Positions 1-6,946 are shown, numbered from the stretch's first letter. The stretch: 12,939 nucleotides of DNA from an uncultured bacterium (GCA_903861055.1 CAIOSU010000079.1:1-12939), one strand, 5' to 3'. The notes: a model not told the origin generated them from the sequence alone. Numbers and translations: made by a program.

Positions 1-101
1 ACGGTTGAAACCGTGGGCTAGAAATTTGAAAATAATAATGATTCTTTGCCGCTTGGTATTAACTCGGTAAATAGAAAATCACCCATAGTTTTAACCATGG
101 G
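1..101. repeat. REP-like paired hairpins, left edge cut by window
   Basis: Two palindromes are visible. The first is ACGGTT (1-6) GA AACCGT (9-14). The right arm continues as GGGCTA, so the stem probably extends into sequence left of the window. The second is CCCAT (82-86), A, GTT, TT, AAC, C, ATGGG (97-101), an interrupted 8-bp stem. About 65 bases of AT-rich sequence separate them, and no coding frame is evident. Paired GC-clasped palindromes of this kind resemble REP elements mobilised by RAYT (Y1 tyrosine) transposases in Bacteroidota; that identity is inferred from appearance, and no transposase gene lies in the window. Confidence 0.5.
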
Positions 102-111
102 AAAAGTGAAA

Positions 112-149
112 TGCGAGATACCATAACCGTTTTAACGGTTTGATTCGCA
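112..149. repeat. Third hairpin upstream of the hydrolase gene
   Basis: AACCGT (125-130) TTTA ACGGTT (135-140) is a perfect 6-bp stem. Outside it TGCGA (112-116) can pair with TCGCA (145-149), giving a longer interrupted cruciform. Its arm sequence (AACCGT/ACGGTT) is the same as that of the hairpin at 1-14, suggesting a related repeat. It lies just before the candidate promoter of the next gene, so it could also be regulatory. Confidence 0.45.
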
Positions 150-160
150 ATCAATGCAAA

Positions 161-191
161 TTTCGCCAACAAAAAAATACCCCGTAATTTG
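161..191 (+). promoter_or_regulatory. Candidate Bacteroidota-type promoter for the lipoprotein hydrolase
   Basis: TAATTTG (185-191) resembles the -7 box TAnnTTTG with one T missing. TTTCG (161-165) lies 19 bases upstream, near the expected place of the -33 TTTG box. Transcription would begin around 197, leaving a leader of about 25 bases before the ATG at 222. The match is imperfect. Confidence 0.3.
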
Positions 192-221
192 TATCGTCAC
201 CATACAAACCAAAACGCCACC

Positions 222-1238
222 ATGCACAAGGCTCTCCTCACTTCGTTTTTATTCGCGTTGCTATTTGTTTCTTGTCAGCAGCAACCTCAACCCCAAGCAG
301 AAATACAACCAACTGCTTGCCAATACCTAGACTACACAACCAACGATGCCGTGCAGGCGGGTGGTATACACATGGTAAAGTTGAAGGAAGGCTACCAAGT
401 ATGGACCAAGCGCATTGGCAATAGCCCCACTATGAAAGTACTGCTATTGCATGGCGGCCCTGCAGGTACCCACGAGTTGATGATTGCTTTCGAGAGTTTC
501 TTTCCGCAGGCTAATATTGAGTTGTACCAATACGACCAGTTGGGCTCGTTCTATAGCGACCAGCCCGACGATATGAGCCTCTGGACCATTGCACGGTTTG
601 TGGAAGAAGTAGAGCAAGTGCGCCTTGATTTGGGATTGGATAGTACCAACTTCTTTTTGCTGGGCCAATCGTGGGGCGGTATATTGGCCATGGAGTATGC
701 CCTGAAGTATCAGCAAAACCTTAAAGGGCTTATCGTAAGCAACATGACCGCCGACTTTGATAAGTACGAGGCCTATAACAACAAGCTACGAGCAGAATTG
801 CCCAAAGATGTGTTGGATACCTTATCGTTTTACGAAAGCAAAGAGCAGTTCCAGAACCCGCTCTATTTAGATTTGATGTACAAGGCCTTTTATAAAAAGC
901 ACATTTGCCGCTTAGAGCCTTGGCCTGAGCCAGTAGAGCGCAGCTTTAGTCATTTCAATCAGGTGGTGTATGAGTACATGCAAGGCCCCAGCGAGTTTGT
1001 GCCGGGTGGTATATTGAAGGGTTGGAGTGTTTGGGAGCGACTTAAAGAGCTTACAGTACCTACCCTGATGATTGGTGCTAAGTACGACAGCATGAACCCC
1101 GCTGAGATGGAAGAAATGAGCCATTTGGTGCAGAATGGTAGTTACCTGTACTGCGCCAATGGTAGCCACCTCTGCCAGTGGGACGACCAACAAACCTATA
1201 TGACGGGCGTAATTAGCTGGATACAAGGGGTGAAATAA
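222..1238 (+). CDS. Lipoprotein alpha/beta hydrolase, proline iminopeptidase-like (peptidase S33)
   Basis: 338 residues from the ATG at 222. An in-frame TTG at 189 would add 11 polar residues before an otherwise normal lipoprotein signal (hydrophobic residues 4-17, then Cys18 in LFVSC), so the ATG is chosen. The alpha/beta-hydrolase fold shows the oxyanion motif HGGP (77-80), nucleophile elbow GQSWGG with Ser150, probable acid Asp289 (GAKYDS) and His316 (NGSHLCQWDD). HGGP plus GQSWGG is typical of prolyl aminopeptidases and related S33 enzymes, which remove N-terminal proline or act on small peptides and amides. The N-terminal Cys predicts membrane anchoring on the periplasmic side or outer membrane. 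The substrate cannot be read from sequence; a different S33-family amidase or esterase is possible. It appears monocistronic. Confidence 0.85.
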   Translation: MHKALLTSFLFALLFVSCQQQPQPQAEIQPTACQYLDYTTNDAVQAGGIHMVKLKEGYQVWTKRIGNSPTMKVLLLHGGPAGTHELMIAFESFFPQANIELYQYDQLGSFYSDQPDDMSLWTIARFVEEVEQVRLDLGLDSTNFFLLGQSWGGILAMEYALKYQQNLKGLIVSNMTADFDKYEAYNNKLRAELPKDVLDTLSFYESKEQFQNPLYLDLMYKAFYKKHICRLEPWPEPVERSFSHFNQVVYEYMQGPSEFVPGGILKGWSVWERLKELTVPTLMIGAKYDSMNPAEMEEMSHLVQNGSYLYCANGSHLCQWDDQQTYMTGVISWIQGVK

Positions 1239-1251
1239 GGCAGCCAGTCTG

Positions 1252-1286
1252 GAATTTTTGCGCTATACCAAATTCTGCTCGTTTTT
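1252..1286 (+). terminator. Weak candidate terminator after the hydrolase gene
   Basis: GAATTT (1252-1257) and AAATTC (1270-1275) form an AT-rich 6-bp inverted repeat with a 12-base loop. A T-run follows only after six more bases (from about 1282). This is a poor intrinsic terminator but the only candidate in the 113-base gap. A separate 10-bp palindrome, GAAAGCTTTC, lies at 1291-1300. Confidence 0.2.
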
Positions 1287-1296
1287 ATCCGAAAGC

Positions 1297-1326
1297 TTTC
1301 ATTCTTCAGATTAAGTGCTACCTTTA
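1297..1326 (+). promoter_or_regulatory. Candidate promoter for the collagen-like/protease pair
   Basis: TACCTTTA (1319-1326) matches five of the six fixed bases of TAnnTTTG. TTTC (1297-1300) sits 18 bases upstream as a possible -33 box. Transcription would start about 20 bases before the GTG start at 1352. A perfect TAnnTTTG match (TATATTTG, 1345-1352) also exists, but it overlaps the start codon, so transcription from it would begin too late to include the GTG. Confidence 0.4.
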
Positions 1327-1351
1327 GATCTTAATCGTAAAATCTATATTT

Positions 1352-2875
1352 GTGAAAAATTTATTAATTTTTTTTATAATTTCAATGCTTTTTGGGCTAA
1401 CGCTGCAGGCGCAAGCGCCTCAAGGCATCAATTATCAAGCTATTGTGCGCGATGCCACTGGGGCAACTATTACTAACCAAACGGTGCAATTTAGGATATC
1501 GCTTTTGCAAGGTGGGCCAAATGGACTTACCAATTATGTTGAAACGCACATAATTGCTACCAACAACTATGGCCTTGCCAACTTTTCGATTGGTAACGGC
1601 ACTGTAGTAACTGGAATATTTAGCGCTCTCAATTGGGCTAATGGTCCATTCTTCTTGAAAGTTGAAGTTGAACCGTCTATTGGAAGCGGCTTTATTGAAA
1701 TAAGTAACACTAAGATGTTAAGTGTGCCTTATGCCCTGTATGCCGAAAATGCCGGCGTAGCTGGTTTACCGGGTGCTACTGGTGCAACAGGCATAACAGG
1801 TTCTACTGGTGCTGCAGGTGCTACTGGTGCTATTGGTGCAAACGGAGCTGCAGGCCCACAAGGCCCGCAAGGCCCAACAGGTTTAACTGGTGCTGATGGT
1901 GCAACAGGTGCTACTGGTGCTGCAGGCGCAACAGGTGCACCTGGTGCAAATGGAGCTGCAGGCTCACAAGGCCCAACAGGTTTAACTGGTGCTGATGGTG
2001 CAACAGGTTCTACTGGTACTGCAGGCGCAACAGGTGCCGTAGGCGCAACTGGTGTAACGGGTGCTACTGGAACTGCCGGTACTAACGGTGCCGCAGGTGC
2101 AACTGGCGCTACTGGTGCAACGGGAACTGTTGGCGCAACGGGTGCAACAGGTGCTACAGGAGCAACAGGTTCTGCTGGTGCAACAGGAAATACAGGTTCT
2201 ACTGGTGCAAACGGAGTTACCGGCTCACAGGGTCCAACAGGAGCAGCTGGCGCAACTGGCGCTACTGGCGCTGCAGGAACAGCTGGAACAACGGGAGCTA
2301 CGGGTGCAACAGGAACTGCTGGAGCCGCAGGTGCAACTGGTGTTACTGGCGCAACGGGTGCTACTGGTGCAACGGGCTCAATTGGTATTACCGGAACAAG
2401 TAACAATCAAGTTATAGCTTGGGATGCTACAGGCAACAATTGGGTTGCCAAAAGCTTTTCATTGGGTGCTACTGGCAGCAACACTGCGTTTAACAATATG
2501 CAGCCGTTTTTAGCTGTCAATTTCAGTATTGCCGTGACCGGCATTTTTCCTTCCAGAAATGCAAGTGATCCATTCATTGGCGAAATTTCGATGTACGGGT
2601 TTGATTTTGAAATTAGAGGTTGGGCCCTTTGCAATGGGCAACTAATCTCATTAGCTCAAAACACGGCCCTATTTGCATTGCTTGGCACCACATATGGTGG
2701 CAATGGTACAAGTACCTTTGCTTTGCCCGATTTCCGTGGCAGGGTGCCCATGCATTATGGCACTGGCACTGGCCTTACTTTGCGGCAAATGGGCGAAAGC
2801 GGCGGTACCGAAACTACCACGCTTTCCACTGCCAATTTGCCTTCGCATACGCATACCATTATCTTTACCCCTTGA
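1352..2875 (+). CDS. Secreted collagen-like fibre protein with C-terminal phage-tail-collar domain
   Basis: 507 residues from a GTG start, needed because the signal peptide (about 1-21, ending in LTLQAQA) begins there; the next Met (residue 12) would leave too little of it. Regions: N-terminal globular domain (about 24-135) of the kind seen in Bacteroidota tail-fibre-like surface proteins; 71 uninterrupted Gly-X-Y triplets (138-350), about 26 of them GAT; a V-W-D...W linker (354-367); a tail-collar domain (407-501) with GWALCNGQ, LLGTTYGGNG, LPDFRGRVP, GESGGTE and LPSHTH. The protein stops six residues after LPSHTH, where collar proteins I know usually continue for some tens of residues. The likely role is an extracellular fibre or adhesin. 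Its stop overlaps the next gene's start, implying translational coupling. The collar domain alone does not make this a phage gene: no other phage genes are present. Confidence 0.8.
   Translation: MKNLLIFFIISMLFGLTLQAQAPQGINYQAIVRDATGATITNQTVQFRISLLQGGPNGLTNYVETHIIATNNYGLANFSIGNGTVVTGIFSALNWANGPFFLKVEVEPSIGSGFIEISNTKMLSVPYALYAENAGVAGLPGATGATGITGSTGAAGATGAIGANGAAGPQGPQGPTGLTGADGATGATGAAGATGAPGANGAAGSQGPTGLTGADGATGSTGTAGATGAVGATGVTGATGTAGTNGAAGATGATGATGTVGATGATGATGATGSAGATGNTGSTGANGVTGSQGPTGAAGATGATGAAGTAGTTGATGATGTAGAAGATGVTGATGATGATGSIGITGTSNNQVIAWDATGNNWVAKSFSLGATGSNTAFNNMQPFLAVNFSIAVTGIFPSRNASDPFIGEISMYGFDFEIRGWALCNGQLISLAQNTALFALLGTTYGGNGTSTFALPDFRGRVPMHYGTGTGLTLRQMGESGGTETTTLSTANLPSHTHTIIFTP
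1763..2401 (+). repeat. Gly-X-Y coding repeat (71 triplets) with an internal duplication
   Basis: The DNA is a degenerate 9-bp repeat of the GGTGCAACT type, encoding 71 consecutive Gly-X-Y triplets. A larger unit is duplicated inside it: the block starting at 1835 (GANGAAG...) recurs at 1943, and the 42-base stretch 1868-1909 recurs exactly at 1967-2008. The offset changes from 108 to 99 because the first copy has one extra PQG triplet. This marks recent slippage or recombination, so length variation between strains is likely. Confidence 0.9.
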
Positions 2876-4581
2876 TGATAAAAGGATTTTATACGTTGCT
2901 ATTGCTGGGCGTGGCCAATATTTTGCTGGCGCAAATCGATAGCACCGCAGGCCTTAAAGCTTATGAAACATTACAGATACCCGGCTTTCAAAGCCGGGTA
3001 TCTGTTTCAAAGCCTATTGTGGTTGCGGTTATTGATGATGGGTTCTTGCTAACGCACCGAATGTTGCGCAACTATATTTATACCAATGCCAAGGAGCTGC
3101 CTAATAATGGCGTAGATGAAGATGGCAACGGGTATATTGACGATGTGCAGGGTTATGATATTTCAGATCAAGACCCTAATGTAAGTATACCTAAGGGAAA
3201 CGAGTACAGCTACTACCACGGCACCATGATAGCTGGTGTTATTATTCGTGTGGCCGAAATGGCCTTTGGTCATAATGCCCATCAGTGGGTGCGTATATTA
3301 CCCATAAAAGTACTAAGCGATGGTGCAAGCAAAACCTATATTAAAGACGGCTACGATGGCATCCGCTATGCGCTTACCCAAAACCCTGATATTATAGTGT
3401 GTGCGTGGAGCGGTGGTGCCTTCGATAGTAAATACCAATCGCTTTTTACCGAGACTACCAATAAAGGCATCGCAATATTTGGTTCTGCGGGTAACTTTTA
3501 TAACGAGCAAATTGATCCGCCTGCATCGTTGCCTTATGTGTATGCTATTGCAGCAATAGATAGCAATATGCACAAGGTATACAATAGTAATTATGGTAAA
3601 AAGATCGACCTTTCGGCCTCTGGCGATTTGGTATATGCACCACACCCCATTGCAGATAATGCTAACTCGTTTATAACAGGTACTTCGGCGGCGGTGGCTT
3701 TGGTAGCTGGTGCGGCCACGGTACTTAAAGTAATGAAGCCTGATGCTACGCCGCAAGAAGTAATGTCGGCACTAAAAAATACCGCCACACCTATAGATGC
3801 CTATAATGTAACTTATGCGGGTAAGCTTGGTGCCGGTGTTCCTAACGTGGGCGCGGCAGTCGATTATTTGCTTAACGCCACAGAAAGGGGAGATTATTAT
3901 AATAGCGCTAGGCCCGAAGGTAGCATATTGATTGATGCCAATAATAATGCTATTGAGTGGTCGATAAAAGCGATGGGAGGGGTAAAAGGTATTGGGATAT
4001 ACCTCGGCTCCAAGCCTAAATGGGCTGAGAAGGGTCTGTTGAATATAAATGTTGGCGATTCGTTGTATTTAAGTACCAGTGTGGGAAGCTTTTCGGGAAG
4101 CTTTTTTGTGCCTGCAGCAGCGGTAGAAGTTACTTTTAAGGGCAAGCGCGGCAAACAGCCATTGATACTAAATTACGAATTGGAGCCCATTGATTCGTCG
4201 ATACTGTACTGCAGTGAGACCGTATTTGTTATCGATAGTGTGGGTATTGTTACCGACGGAAGCGGCACAGCCGATTATGCTAACAACTGCAATTGCAAAT
4301 GGATAATAACGGCGCCCGAAGGAAAGCGCATCAAGCTCGAATTCATTCAATTCGATACCCAACCGAAAGTTGATTTTGTACACCTATTTGCTGGTAATGC
4401 CACCCTGCAAGAAAATACATTGGCTATGTTTAGCGGTTCTAGTAAACCGCCAATTATTGTATCACCAACCAATCAAATACTGCTTTGGTTTGTATCAGAT
4501 GCTACCCAAACCAGTAAAGGTTGGCAACTCAATTACTCATTTACCGACGAATTGCCGTTTGTAGAAAAAGCAAGGGAGTAA
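2875..4581 (+). CDS. Secreted subtilisin-like serine protease (S8) with C-terminal CUB domain
   Basis: 568 residues from the ATG at 2875, which overlaps the preceding stop in TGATG. A signal peptide follows immediately (1-20, ending LLAQ). The frame is open back to 2620, but those 85 codons lie inside the collar gene and encode a W/H/Y-rich non-protein-like stretch. Catalytic residues: Asp54 (VIDDG), His115 (HGTMIAG), Ser271 (GTSAA), with oxyanion Asn207 (SAGN), so the enzyme looks active. Residues about 79-95 (VDEDGNGYIDD) form an Asp-rich, probably metal-binding insertion common in Bacteroidota subtilases. After a linker, residues 446-555 resemble a CUB domain: Cys446 and Cys472, Trp476, LEFIQFD, and Asp500 and Asp542 as possible calcium ligands; the second CUB disulfide is absent. 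No T9SS sorting tail is visible, so the final location is unclear. The coupled fibre protein is a candidate substrate or partner (inference). Confidence 0.85.
   Translation: MIKGFYTLLLLGVANILLAQIDSTAGLKAYETLQIPGFQSRVSVSKPIVVAVIDDGFLLTHRMLRNYIYTNAKELPNNGVDEDGNGYIDDVQGYDISDQDPNVSIPKGNEYSYYHGTMIAGVIIRVAEMAFGHNAHQWVRILPIKVLSDGASKTYIKDGYDGIRYALTQNPDIIVCAWSGGAFDSKYQSLFTETTNKGIAIFGSAGNFYNEQIDPPASLPYVYAIAAIDSNMHKVYNSNYGKKIDLSASGDLVYAPHPIADNANSFITGTSAAVALVAGAATVLKVMKPDATPQEVMSALKNTATPIDAYNVTYAGKLGAGVPNVGAAVDYLLNATERGDYYNSARPEGSILIDANNNAIEWSIKAMGGVKGIGIYLGSKPKWAEKGLLNINVGDSLYLSTSVGSFSGSFFVPAAAVEVTFKGKRGKQPLILNYELEPIDSSILYCSETVFVIDSVGIVTDGSGTADYANNCNCKWIITAPEGKRIKLEFIQFDTQPKVDFVHLFAGNATLQENTLAMFSGSSKPPIIVSPTNQILLWFVSDATQTSKGWQLNYSFTDELPFVEKARE
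2973..3005. repeat. Perfect inverted repeat inside the protease gene
   Basis: ACAGATACCCGGCTTT (2973-2988) and its exact reverse complement (2990-3005) flank a single C. As RNA this gives a 15-16 bp hairpin with a GC-rich core and a minimal loop. It encodes residues 34-44, between the signal peptide and the first catalytic strand. Weaker outer pairing of TGAAA (2964-2968) with TTTCA (3005-3009) is possible. No T-run follows, so a terminator is unlikely. Confidence 0.9.
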
Positions 4582-4590
4582 ATTTTTAGC

Positions 4591-4611
4591 GCTTAAATTA
4601 CCTATTTAAGC
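4591..4611. terminator. Symmetric terminator between convergent genes
   Basis: GCTTAAAT (4591-4598) TACCT ATTTAAGC (4604-4611) is a perfect 8-bp stem with a 5-base loop in the 38-base gap between the stop codons of two converging genes. T-rich sequence follows on the plus strand (TTGTTCTAT), and an A/T-rich tract (AATTTTTAGC on plus) lies on the other side. It probably serves both directions, although the stem is AT-rich. Confidence 0.55.
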
Positions 4612-4619
4612 TTGTTCTA

Positions 4620-6827
4620 TTACTCCTTCACCAACTTAAGCACCCGTTTTAACCCTTCTTGTGTTGTAAGTTTAACGAAATAAATGCCAGCAGGGGCTTC
4701 CATTGTAAGCTCCAATTGTTTGGTTTGGCTATATTGCGGCTGCAAAATAACCTGCCCTGCAATGTTAGTAACAGTTATATTCAGCTCCTTGTGATTGCCA
4801 CCCAAATCAATAGTAAACATACCAGTAGTTGGGTTGGGATATAGCTTAAACTGTTGGCCAAACACATCGTCAATTCCATTGATTACAATACTGTAGCACA
4901 CCGATGTATCGCTGCAGCCATTGGCCGTAACTATAACCGCATATTCGCCGGTTACGGTAGCTACATAGGTTGCCCTAGTGGCATTGGCAATCGGTAGGTA
5001 ATCGGTACAATTTACCCATTGATAAATAGCCAAGGTATCGGTAGCGGTTAACCTTTCGTCTACTTGGGTAACGGCAGCCTCGGGCTTGTTTTTGATAGTT
5101 AACTGCAATGTAAGTATACTGTCGCAACCAGCAGCGCTAGTAAAAACTTGAGTGTAAGTGCCAGAAGTATCGTAGTTCTCCCCATTTAAGGTGTAACTAC
5201 CACACTCAACCACAGTAATAGTTTCGCGCGCGGTGTCGTTTATGGTTACGTTTATGGTCACCAAACTATCACAGCCATCGGCATTTACCAATGCCTCGGT
5301 ATAGGCGCCAGTGCTAGTATAGGTGTTGCCACCAGTTGAGGTGAAGGAATAGCAGACAATTGTATCAATGCTGCCATAAGTTGGGCTGCATGGAGTCCAT
5401 TTGGCAATAAAGCCATTGAAGTTGCTATCGGTGGTTAGCTCTAAAGTACTTGCTTGAGGGTCAAAATCTACCGTATCGGTAAAGCTACCAGCAAAATAAA
5501 CGTTACCCGTTGGGTCAACAAGAATCGCTTCCCCTCTATCGGCACCTGCATTACCCACTTTTCTTACCCATTGCAATTCGCCAAGCGAGTCTAATTTATG
5601 TACAAATATATCAGTAGCATTGCCTTGGCTAGTAAGGTTAAAAGCATCAATACCTGGATTAAAATCAACAGTATTGGCAAAGTACCCGGTAGTATAAACC
5701 GAGCCTTCGGTATCCACAGTAATCGATATGGCTTGGTTGCTGCTAATGCCGGCCAACTGCTTTGCCCAGGTAAGTGCACCTGTTGAGTCGAGCTTTACAA
5801 TAAACGGATCGGTACCACCTGCCGAAGTAAGGGCTAGAGAGTCAGCCCCTGGGTCAAAGTCAACTTTAGATGAAAATGATCCAGCCAAATAAATGTTTTG
5901 ATTGGCATCTACCAAAATATCGTTTCCTATTGAGGTAAATATGCTGCCATCAAACTTTTTTGCCCAAACATAGTTCCCGGCACTGGTAAGTTTTAGGATA
6001 AACACATCTCTGCTTGGTGCAGCGAATAAGGTATCGGCTCCAGCATTCGGGTCGAAATCAGCAAATTCTGCAAAGTAACCCGTTACATACACATTGCCTA
6101 TCGCATCAAGGGCAATACTATAAGCTTCATCGAAGCCCGAGCTACCAACGCGCTTTGCCCAAATATAGGTACCATTGGTTGCTAGTTTTTGCACATAAAA
6201 ATCGGGAAATAAAGTGCCTGTCGCAACTAAATTGGCGGTGCCGCCTCCTGGGTTAAAATCGACGGTGCCTATAAAACTGCCGGTTAGGTATACATTTCCG
6301 GCCGCATCAACAGCTACATCTTTTACATCGTCTATTTGAGCGTTTCCGTTGCGGATAGCCCATAAGTAGTTGCCCGCAGAGGTTAGTTTTAATGCAAATA
6401 CATCTGCACTGCCGTTGGATACCAAATTGTTGGTAGCAGCAGCTGGGTTAAAATCAACGGTACCGGTAAAGGTGCCAACGGTATATACGTTTCCAGCGGC
6501 GTCAAGGGCAATCGCCTGAGCTTCGTCGGCACCAGCACCTCCTACCCGTTTGGCCCAAACAAAGTCGCCAGAACCAGTAAGTTTTTGTATGAAAACATCC
6601 CTATCGCCAGCCGAAGCCATCAAGAAAGTATCCGTTCCTGGGTCGAAATCTACGGTGTCGGTAAAGTACCCAACTGCGTAAATGCTGCCAGCAGTATCAA
6701 GGGCCATGTCTATTACGGTACTCTCGCCAATTCCTTTATTTTGCTTTCCCCAACCTAGTTTAATGCTCTGTGCCTCAACGGCGTAGGCGGCAAGGGTTAA
6801 AATGACTGCGGTATATATCTTCAACAT
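4620..6827 (-). CDS. Secreted seven-repeat beta-propeller (SBBP-like) protein with T9SS sorting domain
   Basis: 735 residues; signal peptide 1-20 (ending AVEAQ). Residues 21-480 are seven repeats of 65-67 residues. Each carries VD..GNVY..G.F..TVDFDPG, then D.F..KL...G...W.K, matching the SBBP/beta-propeller type. The VDFDP-like cores fall near residues 59, 124, 189, 256, 322, 387 and 453. Seven repeats fit one closed seven-bladed propeller. Residues about 484-577 hold two copies of a G.YT....N..GCDS..T..V.I module, and 583-650 an Ig/PKD-like segment. Residues 653-735 are a type A T9SS sorting domain (FKLYPNPTTGMFTID, then GIYFVKL...KLVKE), so the protein should cross the outer membrane through the Por system and be surface-attached or released. 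No enzymatic motif is seen; a binding or adhesion role is inferred. Confidence 0.88.
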   Translation of the reverse strand: MLKIYTAVILTLAAYAVEAQSIKLGWGKQNKGIGESTVIDMALDTAGSIYAVGYFTDTVDFDPGTDTFLMASAGDRDVFIQKLTGSGDFVWAKRVGGAGADEAQAIALDAAGNVYTVGTFTGTVDFNPAAATNNLVSNGSADVFALKLTSAGNYLWAIRNGNAQIDDVKDVAVDAAGNVYLTGSFIGTVDFNPGGGTANLVATGTLFPDFYVQKLATNGTYIWAKRVGSSGFDEAYSIALDAIGNVYVTGYFAEFADFDPNAGADTLFAAPSRDVFILKLTSAGNYVWAKKFDGSIFTSIGNDILVDANQNIYLAGSFSSKVDFDPGADSLALTSAGGTDPFIVKLDSTGALTWAKQLAGISSNQAISITVDTEGSVYTTGYFANTVDFNPGIDAFNLTSQGNATDIFVHKLDSLGELQWVRKVGNAGADRGEAILVDPTGNVYFAGSFTDTVDFDPQASTLELTTDSNFNGFIAKWTPCSPTYGSIDTIVCYSFTSTGGNTYTSTGAYTEALVNADGCDSLVTINVTINDTARETITVVECGSYTLNGENYDTSGTYTQVFTSAAGCDSILTLQLTIKNKPEAAVTQVDERLTATDTLAIYQWVNCTDYLPIANATRATYVATVTGEYAVIVTANGCSDTSVCYSIVINGIDDVFGQQFKLYPNPTTGMFTIDLGGNHKELNITVTNIAGQVILQPQYSQTKQLELTMEAPAGIYFVKLTTQEGLKRVLKLVKE
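5388..6767 (-). repeat. Seven tandem blade repeats of about 197 bp
   Basis: This is the coding repeat behind the propeller. The units are clearly homologous at protein level (GNVY, TVDFDPG, WAKRVG) but diverged in DNA, so it is an old array rather than a recent slippage product. Blade 5 is the most divergent in its front half (KFDGSIFTSIGND), and blade 4 has EFADFDP in place of TVDFDP. Confidence 0.85.
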
Positions 6828-6852
6828 AAGCCTAGGTATTGCCTTTGGATAG

Positions 6853-6884
6853 TGAAGTTAGCGAAAATGTGCGGAGTAGTGCAA
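6853..6884 (-). promoter_or_regulatory. Candidate promoter for the propeller gene
   Basis: On the minus strand TAACTTCA (6860-6853) lies 25 bases before the ATG and matches four of the six fixed bases of TAnnTTTG. A TTG (6884-6882) sits 21 bases further upstream as a possible -33 box. The arrangement resembles the clearer secG promoter in this window. Confidence 0.35.
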
Positions 6885-6914
6885 TTTGGGGTATATATCA
6901 CAAGCGATTAGGAT

Positions 6915-6946
6915 AAAAAACAGCCCCCGAATTGCTCCGAGGGCTG
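6915..6946 (-). terminator. Rho-independent terminator of proS
   Basis: Read on the minus strand: CAGCCCTCG (6946-6938), loop GAGCAATT, CGGGGGCTG (6929-6921), then TTTTTT (6920-6915). The stem is 9 bp with one mismatch, GC-rich, and directly followed by six T. It lies 87 bases past the proS stop codon, and also upstream of the next minus-strand gene, so it should separate the two transcripts. Confidence 0.8.

Noticed and set aside
1729..2406. Long minus-strand open frame (225 codons) across the collagen-like repeat
   Set aside because: It is the reverse reading of Gly-X-Y codons and gives a monotonous Pro/Val/Ala repeat. The plus frame has the signal peptide and recognisable domains.
2620..2874. 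Upstream extension of the protease frame by 85 codons
   Set aside because: It overlaps the collar domain in another frame, is rich in Trp, His and Tyr, and puts the clear signal peptide in the middle of the protein.
1352..2875. Tail-collar domain as sign of a prophage
   Set aside because: No capsid, terminase, tail-assembly, lysis or integrase genes are nearby. The protein has a Sec signal peptide, unlike phage tail proteins.
4433..4450. GCGGTT-N6-AACCGC inverted repeat near the end of the protease gene
   Set aside because: It has only six bases per arm within coding sequence, and is weak compared with the repeat at 2973-3005.
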